Source of the DNA: Fibrobacter sp.
GTDB taxonomy: Bacteria > Fibrobacterota > Fibrobacteria > Fibrobacterales > Fibrobacteraceae
DNA: 64,000 bases
Direction: 5' to 3'
NCBI GenBank assembly: GCA_024398835.1
Contig: JAKSIK010000006.1
Coordinates: forward strand, 1 to 64,000
Shown in pieces: positions 37,420 through 46,364 of the stretch; positions within the stretch are counted from its first letter, which is position 1; each line of letters opens with the position of its first letter. The translations under genes were made by a program, and so were the position numbers. Below the pieces are notes generated by a model. The model searched no databases. It was not told the origin of the DNA and saw nothing but the letters and a program-made list of their open reading frames with translations.

Positions 37420-39234
37420 ATGAGATTCAAAGCCGCATTTTTCCTCCTCGCACTCACTTTTGCAGCACAAGCCGCCGACTATTCCCCCTTCGGTAAAGAA
37501 GCCTACCTCACCAGTTCCTTTGGCGAAAACCGCGGTACCCGCTACCACGCCGGATTCGATTACTCCACCCTCATGGAGGAAGGCTGGGTCATCTATGCGC
37601 CCGAAGACGGAATCGTAAAAGAACTCCAAACCTCCCCCTTTGGCTACGGGAAAGCCATGTACTATCAGGGAAACAGCGGCGTCACCTGGGTTTACGCCCA
37701 CCAGAGCAGTTTCGGCAAATTGGATTCTCTAGTTTTTGAGGAAATGTACAAGACTCAAAAGAACGACATCAAAATCAAGCCGGGAGTCGCTTACAAAAAA
37801 GGAGATACCCTCTCTTTTGCAGGGAGTAGCGGCATCGGAAACCCTCACCTACACCTGGAAACCCGCATCAATAAAGACGTCATCGTCAACCCCATCTTAA
37901 AAGGCACCATCGTCAGCGACACCATGGACCCCCAGATTTTCGGCATTGCCACCTGGAACAGCACCGACGTTGCATTCACCGACCCTGTGGCCTTGGAAAA
38001 TGGCTGCGTAGAAGTTCCTAGTGGGGTTGGCACTAACATGCACATCGCGGTGAAGATTGCCGATTACAGTCGCGAGCCCAAGGAAAATCCCATGTCTGTT
38101 AGGCGAGTGACGCTTCTTGACGGGAAGAAGAAAGTCTTCAACAGCCTGCTGGACACTTTGCGGTTTTCCACTATGCTGAACATCAGAGATGAACTGTTGT
38201 GGACCGAGGAAGCAGATACCGCCGGCGACTGGCACTACATTGACGCAAAACTTTCCGCAAAGAAATTCTACACCATCGAGGTGGAAGATTATGCGGGCCA
38301 CATTCTCAAGCAACAATTCTCCTTCCAGCAAAAATGCAAGGGAAACTCCCCCATCCTCTTGACAAAAGTGCAGGAATCGCCACTGTTTACCGCCCTCGCA
38401 AAACCAATGCTGGACCTGTCCCGCTGTGAATCAGGAACCAAATTCAAAGCCATTGGAGATAAAGAAATCATCCTCGCCCAAAACCTCTGCGAGACGCTTC
38501 CGAACAAAGTAATATTTCTGAACAAAGCCGTGAGCAAGTTCCCCAAAATGCAGAAAATCCAGTATGACGGGCCCAACGGATCTGGCGAAATTGCAGTCTA
38601 TCAGCACGCATCCACGGATTCAAGCCTGACTTGGAACTTCAATTTGGGCAAAGCAAATCTTTCTCAAAAAATTTCCAAACTCACCAAGCCTCTGGACAGT
38701 TCAACAGTCCTTCTTGCCGCAACTCGCACCCATACCGACAGCCTGGATTACTTCGAGTTCCACCCCAAGGGACTTCAGTTCATGGGCAAATGGGAAGTCT
38801 GTATCGACAGCACAACCGCAGGCGCCCCACTCTACTGGCTCGGAGAAACCAGCCGGGACTGGTTCATCTTCAGCAAGCAATCCAACAAGGGCATGCGTTG
38901 CGCTAGCACCAACGAACTGCGAGACATTTCCTGGTTAAACGACACCGAGGCTCCTACACTAGGAACACCCTATTGGGAAAAATCCATGATTTATGGGAAA
39001 AAAGAGGACGTTCTCCGCATCCCCGTCCTTTATAAATACGCGGGAATCCTTAACGGCAACGCCATCAATGTCACAAACGGAAGCCAGTGGATTGCTGCAG
39101 AATTTGATTCCGAGCCCAAAGAAATCGTCCTGGACAAAAAGAAACTCCCCCCAGAAGGCGGGAAAATCACCATCGAACTGGAAGATGAGGCCGGAAACAA
39201 GGCAAAATACGAGATTTCCGTTCCAAAAATGTGA
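37420..39234 (+). CDS. M23-family (LytM) metallopeptidase-like protein
   Basis: Likely peptidoglycan endopeptidase. 604 residues from the ATG at 37420 (signal ending AAQAADYS; an upstream ATG at 37378 would bury the signal). The LytM fold is at about 20-170 with the zinc residues in RYHAGFDYS (H-x-x-x-D) and GNPHLHLETRI (H-x-H), and the extra His in VYAHQSSFG, so the site looks complete. The other 430 residues are beta-rich with Ig-like traits (IEVEDYAGHILKQ, ELEDEAGNKAKYEISV) and may bind glycans or partner proteins. Confidence 0.85.
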   Translation: MRFKAAFFLLALTFAAQAADYSPFGKEAYLTSSFGENRGTRYHAGFDYSTLMEEGWVIYAPEDGIVKELQTSPFGYGKAMYYQGNSGVTWVYAHQSSFGKLDSLVFEEMYKTQKNDIKIKPGVAYKKGDTLSFAGSSGIGNPHLHLETRINKDVIVNPILKGTIVSDTMDPQIFGIATWNSTDVAFTDPVALENGCVEVPSGVGTNMHIAVKIADYSREPKENPMSVRRVTLLDGKKKVFNSLLDTLRFSTMLNIRDELLWTEEADTAGDWHYIDAKLSAKKFYTIEVEDYAGHILKQQFSFQQKCKGNSPILLTKVQESPLFTALAKPMLDLSRCESGTKFKAIGDKEIILAQNLCETLPNKVIFLNKAVSKFPKMQKIQYDGPNGSGEIAVYQHASTDSSLTWNFNLGKANLSQKISKLTKPLDSSTVLLAATRTHTDSLDYFEFHPKGLQFMGKWEVCIDSTTAGAPLYWLGETSRDWFIFSKQSNKGMRCASTNELRDISWLNDTEAPTLGTPYWEKSMIYGKKEDVLRIPVLYKYAGILNGNAINVTNGSQWIAAEFDSEPKEIVLDKKKLPPEGGKITIELEDEAGNKAKYEISVPKM

Positions 39235-39336
39235 TTTTAAACAACAATAAAAGCATCTTTGGAACAACTTTTTTATCGTCGTGCACAACAGAAATTATAT
39301 TGTAATGTATACAATAACTCAACAAAAGGAAACAGT

Positions 39337-39888
39337 ATGTCTTTAAAGAAACTCTCCCTTTCCCTCTCCCTCTTTGCCGCTTTCGGTCTCATGGCTTGCG
39401 GTGATGATTCCTCCAGCGGTTCCAGCAGCGACGTCATCAGCTGCAAATTCAGCACCACTGAAACGTCTTACAAGATGGTAGCAGAAGGTGGCGACTATTA
39501 CGTTGTTGACGAAAGTTCCGTTGATGGACCTAGTCACACATCCATCACCACCTCTATTGTACCTGAAGAAGAACTCAAGGAAGCTTGCTCTACTGAAGGC
39601 GATGTTCCGGGTATGATGGAAACGAAGTGCGAAGGCAACAAGCTCATCCTCACGATTAAGACCGTTCTTCCAAGCGAAGATGCTGCAAAGACTCTTTTGG
39701 AAAACCAGAAAAACGATGCCGAAAAGCGTTGCAAAGAAATCGATGGCAAGACCGTAAAAGAAGTTGAAAAGTCTTTCTTCGACGATGAAGGCGACGAAGG
39801 CTGTGACGAAGCTTGCCAAAAGGAATTGGAAAATCTAAAGCCAACGGAAGAAAATCAAGGCGATTTTACTCTTCCCCTGGAAAAATAA
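39337..39888 (+). CDS. Small Fibrobacter-type lipoprotein, function unknown
   Basis: 183 residues. AAAAGGA precedes the ATG at 39337. Lipobox ends LMACGDDSSSGSSS, the same style as the FISUMP and module lipoproteins. The mature domain has two Cys-containing strands (ISCKFSTTE, EACSTEGD, TKCEGN) and an acidic, helical C-terminus with EGCDEACQKE, so one or two disulfides are likely. No family recognised. Confidence 0.8.
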   Translation: MSLKKLSLSLSLFAAFGLMACGDDSSSGSSSDVISCKFSTTETSYKMVAEGGDYYVVDESSVDGPSHTSITTSIVPEEELKEACSTEGDVPGMMETKCEGNKLILTIKTVLPSEDAAKTLLENQKNDAEKRCKEIDGKTVKEVEKSFFDDEGDEGCDEACQKELENLKPTEENQGDFTLPLEK

Positions 39889-39908
39889 TTTTTAAGCATT
39901 TCTTTTTA

Positions 39909-39943
39909 TTAAAGGCGTCCCTAATTCAAGGGATGCCTTTTTT
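39909..39943 (+). terminator. Intrinsic terminator between convergent genes
   Basis: AAAGGCGTCCC / GGGATGCCTTT stem (one G-T-type mismatch), eight-base loop, then T run. Usable from both sides. Confidence 0.85.
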
Positions 39944-39947
39944 AATT

Positions 39948-40268
39948 TTAGCCGCCTGCAAGTTTGACGGTGTAGCCCTTCTTCTCTAGTTCCGCTTTGA
40001 TAACGTTTCGCTTGTCGCCCTGGATTTCGATATTGAAATCCTTGACAGAACCCCCTACCCCGCACTTCTGCTTTAAGCTGCGGGCAAGGTCCTTCATGCC
40101 GTCTTCATCCAGCGGGAGACCTGTGACAACGCTCGCCATTTTACCGCCGCCAAGACGCTTGAGCTGGATGCGCACAACGCCATCGCCCTGAGGGCGTTCT
40201 GCCTTGGGTTTTTCTTCTTTGATGCGGCCGATGCCCGATACAAATACCAGTGTGGAGCGCTCTTCCAT
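39948..40268 (-). CDS. yciH: SUI1/YciH-family translation initiation factor homologue
   Basis: 106 residues of the eIF1 fold. The core reads VVRIQLKRLGGGKMASVVTGL, then LKQKCGVGGSVKD, IEIQGDKRNVIKAELEKKGY, which are the hallmark SUI1 strands and the basic loop. In bacteria YciH is thought to affect start-codon fidelity or stress translation; many bacteria lack it. It ends a three-gene leftward unit starting at the FISUMP gene, six bases after the small membrane protein gene. Confidence 0.92.
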   Translation of the reverse strand: MEERSTLVFVSGIGRIKEEKPKAERPQGDGVVRIQLKRLGGGKMASVVTGLPLDEDGMKDLARSLKQKCGVGGSVKDFNIEIQGDKRNVIKAELEKKGYTVKLAGG

Positions 40269-40274
40269 ACAAAC

Positions 40275-40598
40275 TCACTTTTTTGCGGCATTAGGATTCG
40301 TCGCGCCCGACGCTTCCGGTTTAGCAGTCGCGGTATCAACTTCCGCCGCATTGACTTTCGTCGCATTAACTTCCGCCGCTCCCGACGTTTCTTCCGATTT
40401 TACAGACAAATTATCATTTGTCTTAGGAGCGTTTTTGCGATTGAAAACGGCAGCGATAATCAGAGCGCAGCCAATGTAAAGAAGAACTGCGGCAACAAGG
40501 CCCAAAACTTCCGAACCCGTCCAGCTGGACACGCGCAGAAAGAGCCACATGGAAAGAGGCACGCAGAGGATGAAGAAAATTCCTGCGAAACTTTTCAT
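40275..40598 (-). CDS. Small two-helix membrane protein, function unknown
   Basis: 107 residues: helices at about 5-22 and 30-49, then a polar Ala/Thr/Glu tail of 55 residues with degenerate repeats (AAEVNATKVNAAEVDTATA). No family recognised. It starts six bases after the FISUMP stop and ends six bases before the SUI1 gene. Confidence 0.65.
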   Translation of the reverse strand: MKSFAGIFFILCVPLSMWLFLRVSSWTGSEVLGLVAAVLLYIGCALIIAAVFNRKNAPKTNDNLSVKSEETSGAAEVNATKVNAAEVDTATAKPEASGATNPNAAKK

Positions 40599-40604
40599 AG
40601 CCGT

Positions 40605-41639
40605 TTACTTCTTGATGCAGCGGACAGAGTAAGCGAATGTCTTGAGGTTGTTGTAATCGCCCAAGAAATTCTGGTTTGCGTAGTACATGTTCCAATAGGG
40701 CGCATGCGTAGGTTCAGAGCTTTCTTCGGCGACCCAGAAGTCAGCGTCCTCATGAACGAAAGCGAACTGTCCCTGAGGATTGCGGTAGCCCGCAGCCTTG
40801 GCGCCAAAGCCATAGCGGTCCGTGCCCACAATTTCTTCGTCGTTCTCTTCCCAGCCCGATGTTTTCTTCAAACTGGTGCCAACCTCTTCCGAGGCGAACC
40901 CATTGTCTGCATTTGTCTTCAGCACATATTCCACCAGTTTCCGCATATCGGCATGAGATGGAAGGAACCAGCCTTCGGGACATACGCCGCGGTGCTTGGC
41001 CTGAACAAGGCTGCCTGCAGATTTCGTTGCATATTCAGCGGGTAAATCCAGAGCCGCAGTCCAGAGGTAAAGACGACCATAGGCAGAGCAGTTTTCCAGT
41101 TTGCCTTTATAGCACCAGCTGTTTTCGGATGCGTAGTTCAGGTTCTCTGCCATCCACACTTGAGAGCCGATGCGAGCCATTCGATAGATGTGTCCATCGC
41201 GCATGTCGCACAATGTTCCTGCAGGGACTTCGGCGCAATAAGACGTATCCTGAACCGTCGTATCTGCCGCAACGGTATCAACAGTGGCAGTATCGGCTGC
41301 GGTCGTGTCTGCGCGAGCGGTGTCTGCAACAACTGTATCTTTCTTGACGGTATCCGGAGGCAAGGTGTCCTTGGGGGCCACTGCTATCGTATCCTGAACG
41401 GACGAACTGGAGACGGCTTCAACAGAAGATGAAACGGGGACCGAAGAGGAGGAAACCTCAACCGTATCCACCACCGTCGTATCCTTAGCGGAATCCACAA
41501 CCGCCACAGGAGCCGCAGGCTTTTCCACAACCGGAGTCTGCTTTTCCTCTGAATTACAGGCAACAAGCAAAAACGCCATTAAAGAGCATTTAAGGGAAAT
41601 TCCGCAAAAACGGCTGAATTTTGGCAATTTTTTCATCAT
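40605..41639 (-). CDS. FISUMP-domain lipoprotein (second paralogue)
   Basis: 344 residues. Lipobox MAFLLVACNSEEKQ, then a Val/Asp/Thr-rich spacer (DTTVVDTV..., TVAADTTVQDT) unlike the Ser-rich one of the 5.6-kb paralogue. The FISUMP domain (about 150-344) has VWMAENLNYASENSWC, CSAYGRLYLWTAALD, GVCPEGWFLPSHADM, LKKTSGWEE, GFGAKAAGYR, DFWVAEESS and the terminal AYSVRCIKK. The two ATGs at 41639/41636 have no strong ribosome site; TATATTTG ends six bases upstream. Confidence 0.88.
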   Translation of the reverse strand: MMKKLPKFSRFCGISLKCSLMAFLLVACNSEEKQTPVVEKPAAPVAVVDSAKDTTVVDTVEVSSSSVPVSSSVEAVSSSSVQDTIAVAPKDTLPPDTVKKDTVVADTARADTTAADTATVDTVAADTTVQDTSYCAEVPAGTLCDMRDGHIYRMARIGSQVWMAENLNYASENSWCYKGKLENCSAYGRLYLWTAALDLPAEYATKSAGSLVQAKHRGVCPEGWFLPSHADMRKLVEYVLKTNADNGFASEEVGTSLKKTSGWEENDEEIVGTDRYGFGAKAAGYRNPQGQFAFVHEDADFWVAEESSEPTHAPYWNMYYANQNFLGDYNNLKTFAYSVRCIKK

Positions 41640-41645
41640 TCAAGA

Positions 41646-41653
41646 CAAATATA
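41646..41653 (-). promoter_or_regulatory. -10-like TATATTTG box of FISUMP operon
   Basis: Six bases separate it from the ATG at 41639, implying a leaderless transcript if used. Confidence 0.4.
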
Positions 41654-41726
41654 GGCAATTTTTAAAGGCTTCTAGAAAAAAGCATACAAAAACTCCTTTT
41701 TTTATACTTCCACAAAATTGCATCCG

Positions 41727-41755
41727 TTGTCAATATTTATGCGTTTTTTTAGATT
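41727..41755 (+). promoter_or_regulatory. Predicted metK promoter
   Basis: TTGTCA, 17-base spacer, TAGATT, about 31 bases before the ATG. I see no SAM-riboswitch-like structure in the 147-base region. Confidence 0.5.
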
Positions 41756-41786
41756 TATGCATAGATAACAAAATAAAGGACGCCAA

Positions 41787-42977
41787 ATGGCACACTATCT
41801 TTTTACTTCAGAATCCGTTTCCAAGGGCCATCCAGATAAGGTGGCCGACCAGATTTCCGACTCCATTTTGGACGCTTGCCTCGCCCAAGACCCCAACAGC
41901 CGCGTGGCTTGCGAGACCCTCGTCAGCACGGGCCTCGTGGTGATTTCTGGCGAGATTACCACCAAGGCGATGATCGACTACCAGCAGATTGCCCGCAAGA
42001 CCATCAAGTCCATCGGTTACGTGAATCCGGAACTGGCCTTCGACTACAAGGGCTGCTCTGTGTTGGTGGCTATGGACAAGCAGTCTCCGGATATTGCTCA
42101 GGGAGTGGATGCCCGCGCAGCAGAAGGCAAGGAAGGCAAGGAACAAGGTGCCGGCGACCAGGGCATGATGTTTGGCTATGCTTGCGATGACACCAAGGAA
42201 TTGATGCCGCTCCCCATCAGCCTCGCCCACAAGCTCATGGAGAAAATCCAGAACCTCCGCGAGACCGGAAAGATCAAGTGGCTTCGCCCTGACGCCAAGA
42301 GCCAGGTGACGGTGGAATACGATGAGAAGGATCGCCCCGTCCGCGTGCAGAATGTGGTGATTTCTACCCAGCACGACGAATTTGTGAACGGGAAGGAACT
42401 GAAGCCGGAACAAATCAAGAAGGTGATTTTCGACCAGCTCATCAAGAAAGTGATTCCCGCAAAACTTTTGGACAAGAATACCGAGATTCTCGTGAACCCC
42501 ACCGGCAAGTTTGTGGTGGGCGGACCTCACGGAGACTGCGGCCTTACCGGGCGCAAGATCATCGTGGACACTTATGGTGGCATGGGCCGTCACGGTGGTG
42601 GCGCATTCAGCGGTAAGGACCCTTCCAAGGTAGACCGCAGTGGCGCTTACGCCGCCCGCTATGTGGCTAAAAACATCGTGGCAGCAGGCCTTGCCCGCCG
42701 TTGCGAAGTGCAGGTGGCTTATGCCATCGGTTACCCGAGACCGGTTTCTGTGCTAGTGAACACCTTCGGTACAGGCAAGATTAGCGACCGCGAAATCGAG
42801 AAACTCATCCCGAAGTTCTTTGACCTCTCCCCTGCCGGCATTGTGAAGATGCTGGATTTGAAGAAACCCGGCTATGTTGCAACGGCAGCCCTCGGTCACT
42901 TTGGCCGCACTGGCGCCCGTTTCACTTGGGAAAAGACGGACAAGGCTAACGCTCTCAAGAAGGCCGCGAAGATCTAA
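41787..42977 (+). CDS. metK: S-adenosylmethionine synthetase
   Basis: Makes SAM from methionine and ATP. 396 residues with [20 protein letters not shown] (ATP/methionine site with His and Asp), [33 protein letters not shown] and [19 protein letters not shown], all canonical. AAAGGA lies eight bases before the ATG. Confidence 0.98.
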   Translation: MAHYLFTSESVSKGHPDKVADQISDSILDACLAQDPNSRVACETLVSTGLVVISGEITTKAMIDYQQIARKTIKSIGYVNPELAFDYKGCSVLVAMDKQSPDIAQGVDARAAEGKEGKEQGAGDQGMMFGYACDDTKELMPLPISLAHKLMEKIQNLRETGKIKWLRPDAKSQVTVEYDEKDRPVRVQNVVISTQHDEFVNGKELKPEQIKKVIFDQLIKKVIPAKLLDKNTEILVNPTGKFVVGGPHGDCGLTGRKIIVDTYGGMGRHGGGAFSGKDPSKVDRSGAYAARYVAKNIVAAGLARRCEVQVAYAIGYPRPVSVLVNTFGTGKISDREIEKLIPKFFDLSPAGIVKMLDLKKPGYVATAALGHFGRTGARFTWEKTDKANALKKAAKI

Positions 42978-43025
42978 TTTGCAATTCAAAATTCACAATT
43001 CAAAATTCATAATTAAAAATTCATA
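42978..43025. repeat. AT-rich AATTCA-type repeat after metK
   Basis: Repeated AATTCAAAATTCACAATT and related hexamer-like units. The same words recur at 53.9-54.1 kb. Confidence 0.6.
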
Positions 43026-43027
43026 AA

Positions 43028-43060
43028 GAAAGCTTGGCGAAAATTGCGTCAAGCTTTTTT
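43028..43060 (+). terminator. Intrinsic terminator of metK
   Basis: AAAGCTTGGCG / CGTCAAGCTTT stem with a short loop, then T6. Confidence 0.85.
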
Positions 43061-43125
43061 GTTGGCGACACACGCTTAAAACCAATTCAAAAAATTCTGA
43101 AATTTTCTACTATTAGAAGCATACT

Positions 43126-44163
43126 ATGGAAGATCAGCGCATTATTTCTCCGGCAAAAAGCCCCATTGATGAAAATGATATGGAGCGGAATCTCCGCCCT
43201 CCTACCCTAGCGGAATTCACGGGCCAGGAAGACATCAAGGAAAGCCTTTCTATTGCCATTGAAGCCGCGAAGCACCGCGGTGATGCGCTGGACCATTGCT
43301 TGTTTGCTGGGCCTCCGGGCCTTGGCAAAACAACACTTGCTGGCATTATCGCGAAAGAGATGGGCGTGAACATCCATATCACCAGCGGGCCTGTGCTGGA
43401 GAAGGCTAGCGACCTTGCCGGTCTCCTCACGAGTTTGCAGGAAAATGACGTATTGTTCATCGATGAAATCCATCGGTTGAATCGCGTGGTGGAAGAATAC
43501 CTCTACCCCGCCATGGAAGATTTCCGCCTAGACATCATGCTGGATTCTGGCCCGGCAGCCCGCAGTGTGAACCTGCCATTGAAGCACTTTACCCTAGTGG
43601 GGGCAACGACCCGCAGTGGTCTCTTGACCGGGCCGCTCCGTGACCGTTTTGGGCTGCAATACCGCCTGGAACTCTACAACGCGAAGGAAATCGTGAAAAT
43701 TCTCATGCGGAGCGCGAAGATTCTGGGCGTGGAACTGACCAGCGATGCGGCCGAGATTTTGGGAAGCCGTTGCCGTGGAACCCCTCGCGTGGCTAACCGC
43801 GTGCTCCGCCGTTGTAGAGATGTGGCGCAGGTTCGTGGCAACGGCGTCATCGATGCAAATTCTGCGCTAAAGACATTAGAGATGCTAGGCATCGATAGCG
43901 AAGGCTTGGACCCGACAGATAGAAAGATTCTCGCCCTGATGATTGACAAGTTTGATGGTGGCCCCGTGGGACTCAATACCATCGGTGCAGCTATGGGCGA
44001 AGAGCCCGATACCATCGAGGAAGTGTACGAGCCCTACCTGATTCAAAAGGGACTGCTGAGCCGCACACCTCGCGGTCGTGTAGTTACCATGAATGCCTAC
44101 CGGATGTTCCATAAGGAACCGCCCCGGGGATTCGTCTCCGAACAGATGGAATTACCGCTGTAA
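43126..44163 (+). CDS. ruvB: Holliday junction branch-migration helicase RuvB
   Basis: AAA+ motor that drives branch migration with RuvA. 345 residues: RPPTLAEFTGQEDIK start, GPPGLGKTTLA (Walker A), LFIDEIHRLN (Walker B), ATTRSGLLTGPLRDRFG (sensor 1 and Arg finger region) and the winged-helix end GLLSRTPRGRVVT. No ruvA or ruvC nearby. It converges with the TPR gene with a single base between stop codons. Confidence 0.98.
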   Translation: MEDQRIISPAKSPIDENDMERNLRPPTLAEFTGQEDIKESLSIAIEAAKHRGDALDHCLFAGPPGLGKTTLAGIIAKEMGVNIHITSGPVLEKASDLAGLLTSLQENDVLFIDEIHRLNRVVEEYLYPAMEDFRLDIMLDSGPAARSVNLPLKHFTLVGATTRSGLLTGPLRDRFGLQYRLELYNAKEIVKILMRSAKILGVELTSDAAEILGSRCRGTPRVANRVLRRCRDVAQVRGNGVIDANSALKTLEMLGIDSEGLDPTDRKILALMIDKFDGGPVGLNTIGAAMGEEPDTIEEVYEPYLIQKGLLSRTPRGRVVTMNAYRMFHKEPPRGFVSEQMELPL

Positions 44164-44164
44164 G

Positions 44165-45262
44165 TTATTTCTTTTCGCGGATGCGCTTGTAGAAGGATTC
44201 TGCCTTCTCTGTGTCGCCGGCGTTGGAATATACATGGCCTACATTTTCGGCACCGATGCGGCCCTGAGAATTACCCGCAAGCCAAGCCTTCATATAGCAT
44301 TCGAAGGCTTCTTCATAGCGTTTCTGGTTGAAGTAAATTTGTCCTAAATCCAAGTTCAAATCCGCCTTGCCCTTCTTATGGCGAAGACCTTCTTCCAAAG
44401 TAAAAATCGCCATCCAGGGAGAATTCTCCTTCACATATGTCTGCGCAAGATAACGCCTTGCCGAAACATTTTCCGGATCCATCAAAAGACCATTTTCCAT
44501 CTCATTCAGGGAAAGCCTTGTGGAATCCATACTGCGGTAATAGTAAGCAAGCGTAAAGTGGACATCCGCCCCTGCGGTCGCCGTCATTTGGAGGGCATTC
44601 TGCAGCGTCTTGATGGCGTATTCGTAATCGCCTAATTTCTCGTAGACTTCCGCCAAGCCATACCAGGCATCCATTCGGTCCGGATTCAGTTGCAAGGCCT
44701 TCTCGAAATGCTTTTGGGCTAATGTCCAATCACGACCTTTCAGATAACATTCCGCCAACGCAAAATGAATGTGGTCCGTTTCGCCACCCAGCTCAATGGC
44801 GCGATTGTAGGCGGCAATGGCCTCCCCTATATCTTCTGAAAGAAAGTAGAGGTCTCCCATCAAGGCCCAGGCTTTTGTGAATGTGGGGAGAAGTTCCACG
44901 GTGCGTTTGTAAGCGACCAATGCCACCTGCTTGCGGTCCAGTTGGACCATGGCGTTCCCCAGATTGAACCAGGCAAAAGGTTCGTAGCGGCCTTCGTCAA
45001 TGGCAGCGCGATAAAGCTGTACCGCTTCCTTGAATTTTCCCTGGTCGTAAAGTTCATTCGCCTGGAAGAAATAATCCTCCGCCGCATGGACAGGAACTGC
45101 AAAAGATACCAGAAGCACTAGAGGTACAACTTTTGATAATAATGTTTTATTCTGATAATAAAGTATTCTTTCTGCATTAGCGTCGGCCAAGGATGGGGTG
45201 GGCGCAGGGAGGGGCCCGTGCGGCCTTCGCAACTCCGAGCTGGGGCCCCTCCCGCAGAGCAT
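44165..45262 (-). CDS. TPR protein of the TonB2-type cluster; start uncertain
   Basis: Last gene of the energy-transduction cluster. At least eight TPR units (for example AWFNLGNAMVQLDRKQVALVAYKRTVELLP) follow a hydrophobic signal (VVPLVLLVSFAVPVHA). The natural first residue of that signal peptide would be where NKTLLSK begins (45151), but the codon there is AAT. The nearest in-frame ATG is 45262, which puts about 37 extra residues in front and runs through a GC-rich hairpin. A TTG at 45190 is another choice. None has a ribosome site. Mature protein from about 45100 is secure; the start is not. Periplasmic partner of TonB2-type systems in other phyla. Confidence 0.75.
   Translation of the reverse strand: MLCGRGPSSELRRPHGPLPAPTPSLADANAERILYYQNKTLLSKVVPLVLLVSFAVPVHAAEDYFFQANELYDQGKFKEAVQLYRAAIDEGRYEPFAWFNLGNAMVQLDRKQVALVAYKRTVELLPTFTKAWALMGDLYFLSEDIGEAIAAYNRAIELGGETDHIHFALAECYLKGRDWTLAQKHFEKALQLNPDRMDAWYGLAEVYEKLGDYEYAIKTLQNALQMTATAGADVHFTLAYYYRSMDSTRLSLNEMENGLLMDPENVSARRYLAQTYVKENSPWMAIFTLEEGLRHKKGKADLNLDLGQIYFNQKRYEEAFECYMKAWLAGNSQGRIGAENVGHVYSNAGDTEKAESFYKRIREKK
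45207..45253. repeat. GC-rich 11-bp inverted repeat
   Basis: GGGAGGGGCCC and GGGCCCCTCCC separated by 25 bases, between tonB and the TPR gene. Base composition is unlike the flanks. No T run on either strand, so it is not an ordinary terminator. Confidence 0.75.
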
Positions 45263-45302
45263 TCTCGCCAGAGAAAGAATTTTTTCCCAGAAAAAAATAA
45301 GA

Positions 45303-45959
45303 CTACTTAACAAAGCGGAACTCCTTTGTGGCTTTCTGAGCCACAGGATATCCGCCCAAGTGTGCGGGAGAGAACTTCCACTGCCGAACCGCATTCAAGG
45401 CTTCCGTTTCAAAGCCATATCCTGGAGGGTCCACGTTCATGACGCTGGCTTGAGCTACATCGCCATAGACGTCGATGACAATCATTACCTTCACATAGCC
45501 CGAAATACCCAGCTTCTTTGCGCGCTCCGGGAAGTTAGGCTGTGTTTCCTTGAGAACTTCGGCCTGCTCGTCCACATCGCCAGCCTCGTAGACCACATTC
45601 TCCATGACGCCGGCATCCACGGCGGCTCCATCGCCAGCGGCACCGCGTGCAAGAGAAAGGTCCATCTGGAAATTCTGACTGCGATTGAGACCCGCATGGC
45701 TCGAAATTTTGAACGGATTGGGATTCACCACCGTGCGGATGACTTTCTGCTTGACTTCCGGCTTCTTTTCGCTAACCAAGACCTCTACTTCCGTGACGGC
45801 GTCCAGCTCCTTCTCGGATTTGACACCTTTATCAAAAAACAGCACATTCAATACGGGAATAGCCAGGAAGAAGATTGCGCTCACCACAAAAGAAGCAACT
45901 AGTGCCACGGGGACGCGGAACCATTTTGCTAGAAAATCTGTGGGAGAAAAATGACGCAA
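45303..45959 (-). CDS. tonB: TonB-family energy transducer
   Basis: Carries energy from the ExbBD motor to outer-membrane receptors. 218 residues: one N-terminal helix (about 15-40), a linker shorter and less Pro-rich than in classical TonB, and the C-terminal domain with QPNFPERAKKLGISGYVKVMIVIDVYGDV and ALNAVRQWKFSPA. Read from a TTG that directly abuts the exbD stop (TAGTTG), with AGAGGA just upstream. Short linker and context fit the TonB2 class. Confidence 0.9.
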   Translation of the reverse strand: MRHFSPTDFLAKWFRVPVALVASFVVSAIFFLAIPVLNVLFFDKGVKSEKELDAVTEVEVLVSEKKPEVKQKVIRTVVNPNPFKISSHAGLNRSQNFQMDLSLARGAAGDGAAVDAGVMENVVYEAGDVDEQAEVLKETQPNFPERAKKLGISGYVKVMIVIDVYGDVAQASVMNVDPPGYGFETEALNAVRQWKFSPAHLGGYPVAQKATKEFRFVK

Positions 45960-46364
45960 CTATTCCTCTTTATTTGCGGAGATGGAAACTTTACGCACCT
46001 TTGCCAAATTGCATTCGTCCAAAATATCCACCACAACGCCATTGGGGGCGTCACGGTCGCTGACGATAATCACCGGGCGGTCGGGAGCCTCCGCCATCAT
46101 CTGGCGAAGAACGGTCTGAAGGGTGGACAGGTTCACCTGAGTTTCATTGATGTGGATAGTTCCCTGACGGGTAACGCCAATCAAAATGCTTTCCTTAGCG
46201 AGTTCCTTGGCAGAACTGGCCTTAGGCTTCGTAACATCCACACCGGTTTCACGAGTGAATGTGGAGGTGACGATGAAGAAGATGAGCAGAATGAACACCA
46301 TGTCCAGCATTGGAGAAACATCGATTCCTCCAGTACCGCGGACTCTTTTGCGAATAAAACTCAT
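45960..46364 (-). CDS. exbD: ExbD/TolR-family proton-channel subunit
   Basis: 134 residues. The single helix carries the functional Asp in GGIDVSPMLDMVFILLIFFIV (Asp about 22), followed by the periplasmic domain. The ATG overlaps the exbB stop (ATGA) with GGGAGG upstream. A longer in-frame reading lacks such support. Confidence 0.93.
   Translation of the reverse strand: MSFIRKRVRGTGGIDVSPMLDMVFILLIFFIVTSTFTRETGVDVTKPKASSAKELAKESILIGVTRQGTIHINETQVNLSTLQTVLRQMMAEAPDRPVIIVSDRDAPNGVVVDILDECNLAKVRKVSISANKEE

Noticed and set aside
39948-40268. Eukaryotic contamination because of an eIF1-like gene
   Set aside because: Bacterial YciH is a known SUI1 member and the gene sits in a bacterial operon.
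41640-41786. SAM riboswitch before metK
   Set aside because: No conserved SAM-I, SAM-II or SAM-IV type core or kink-turn pattern seen in the 147 bases; only a promoter is supported.
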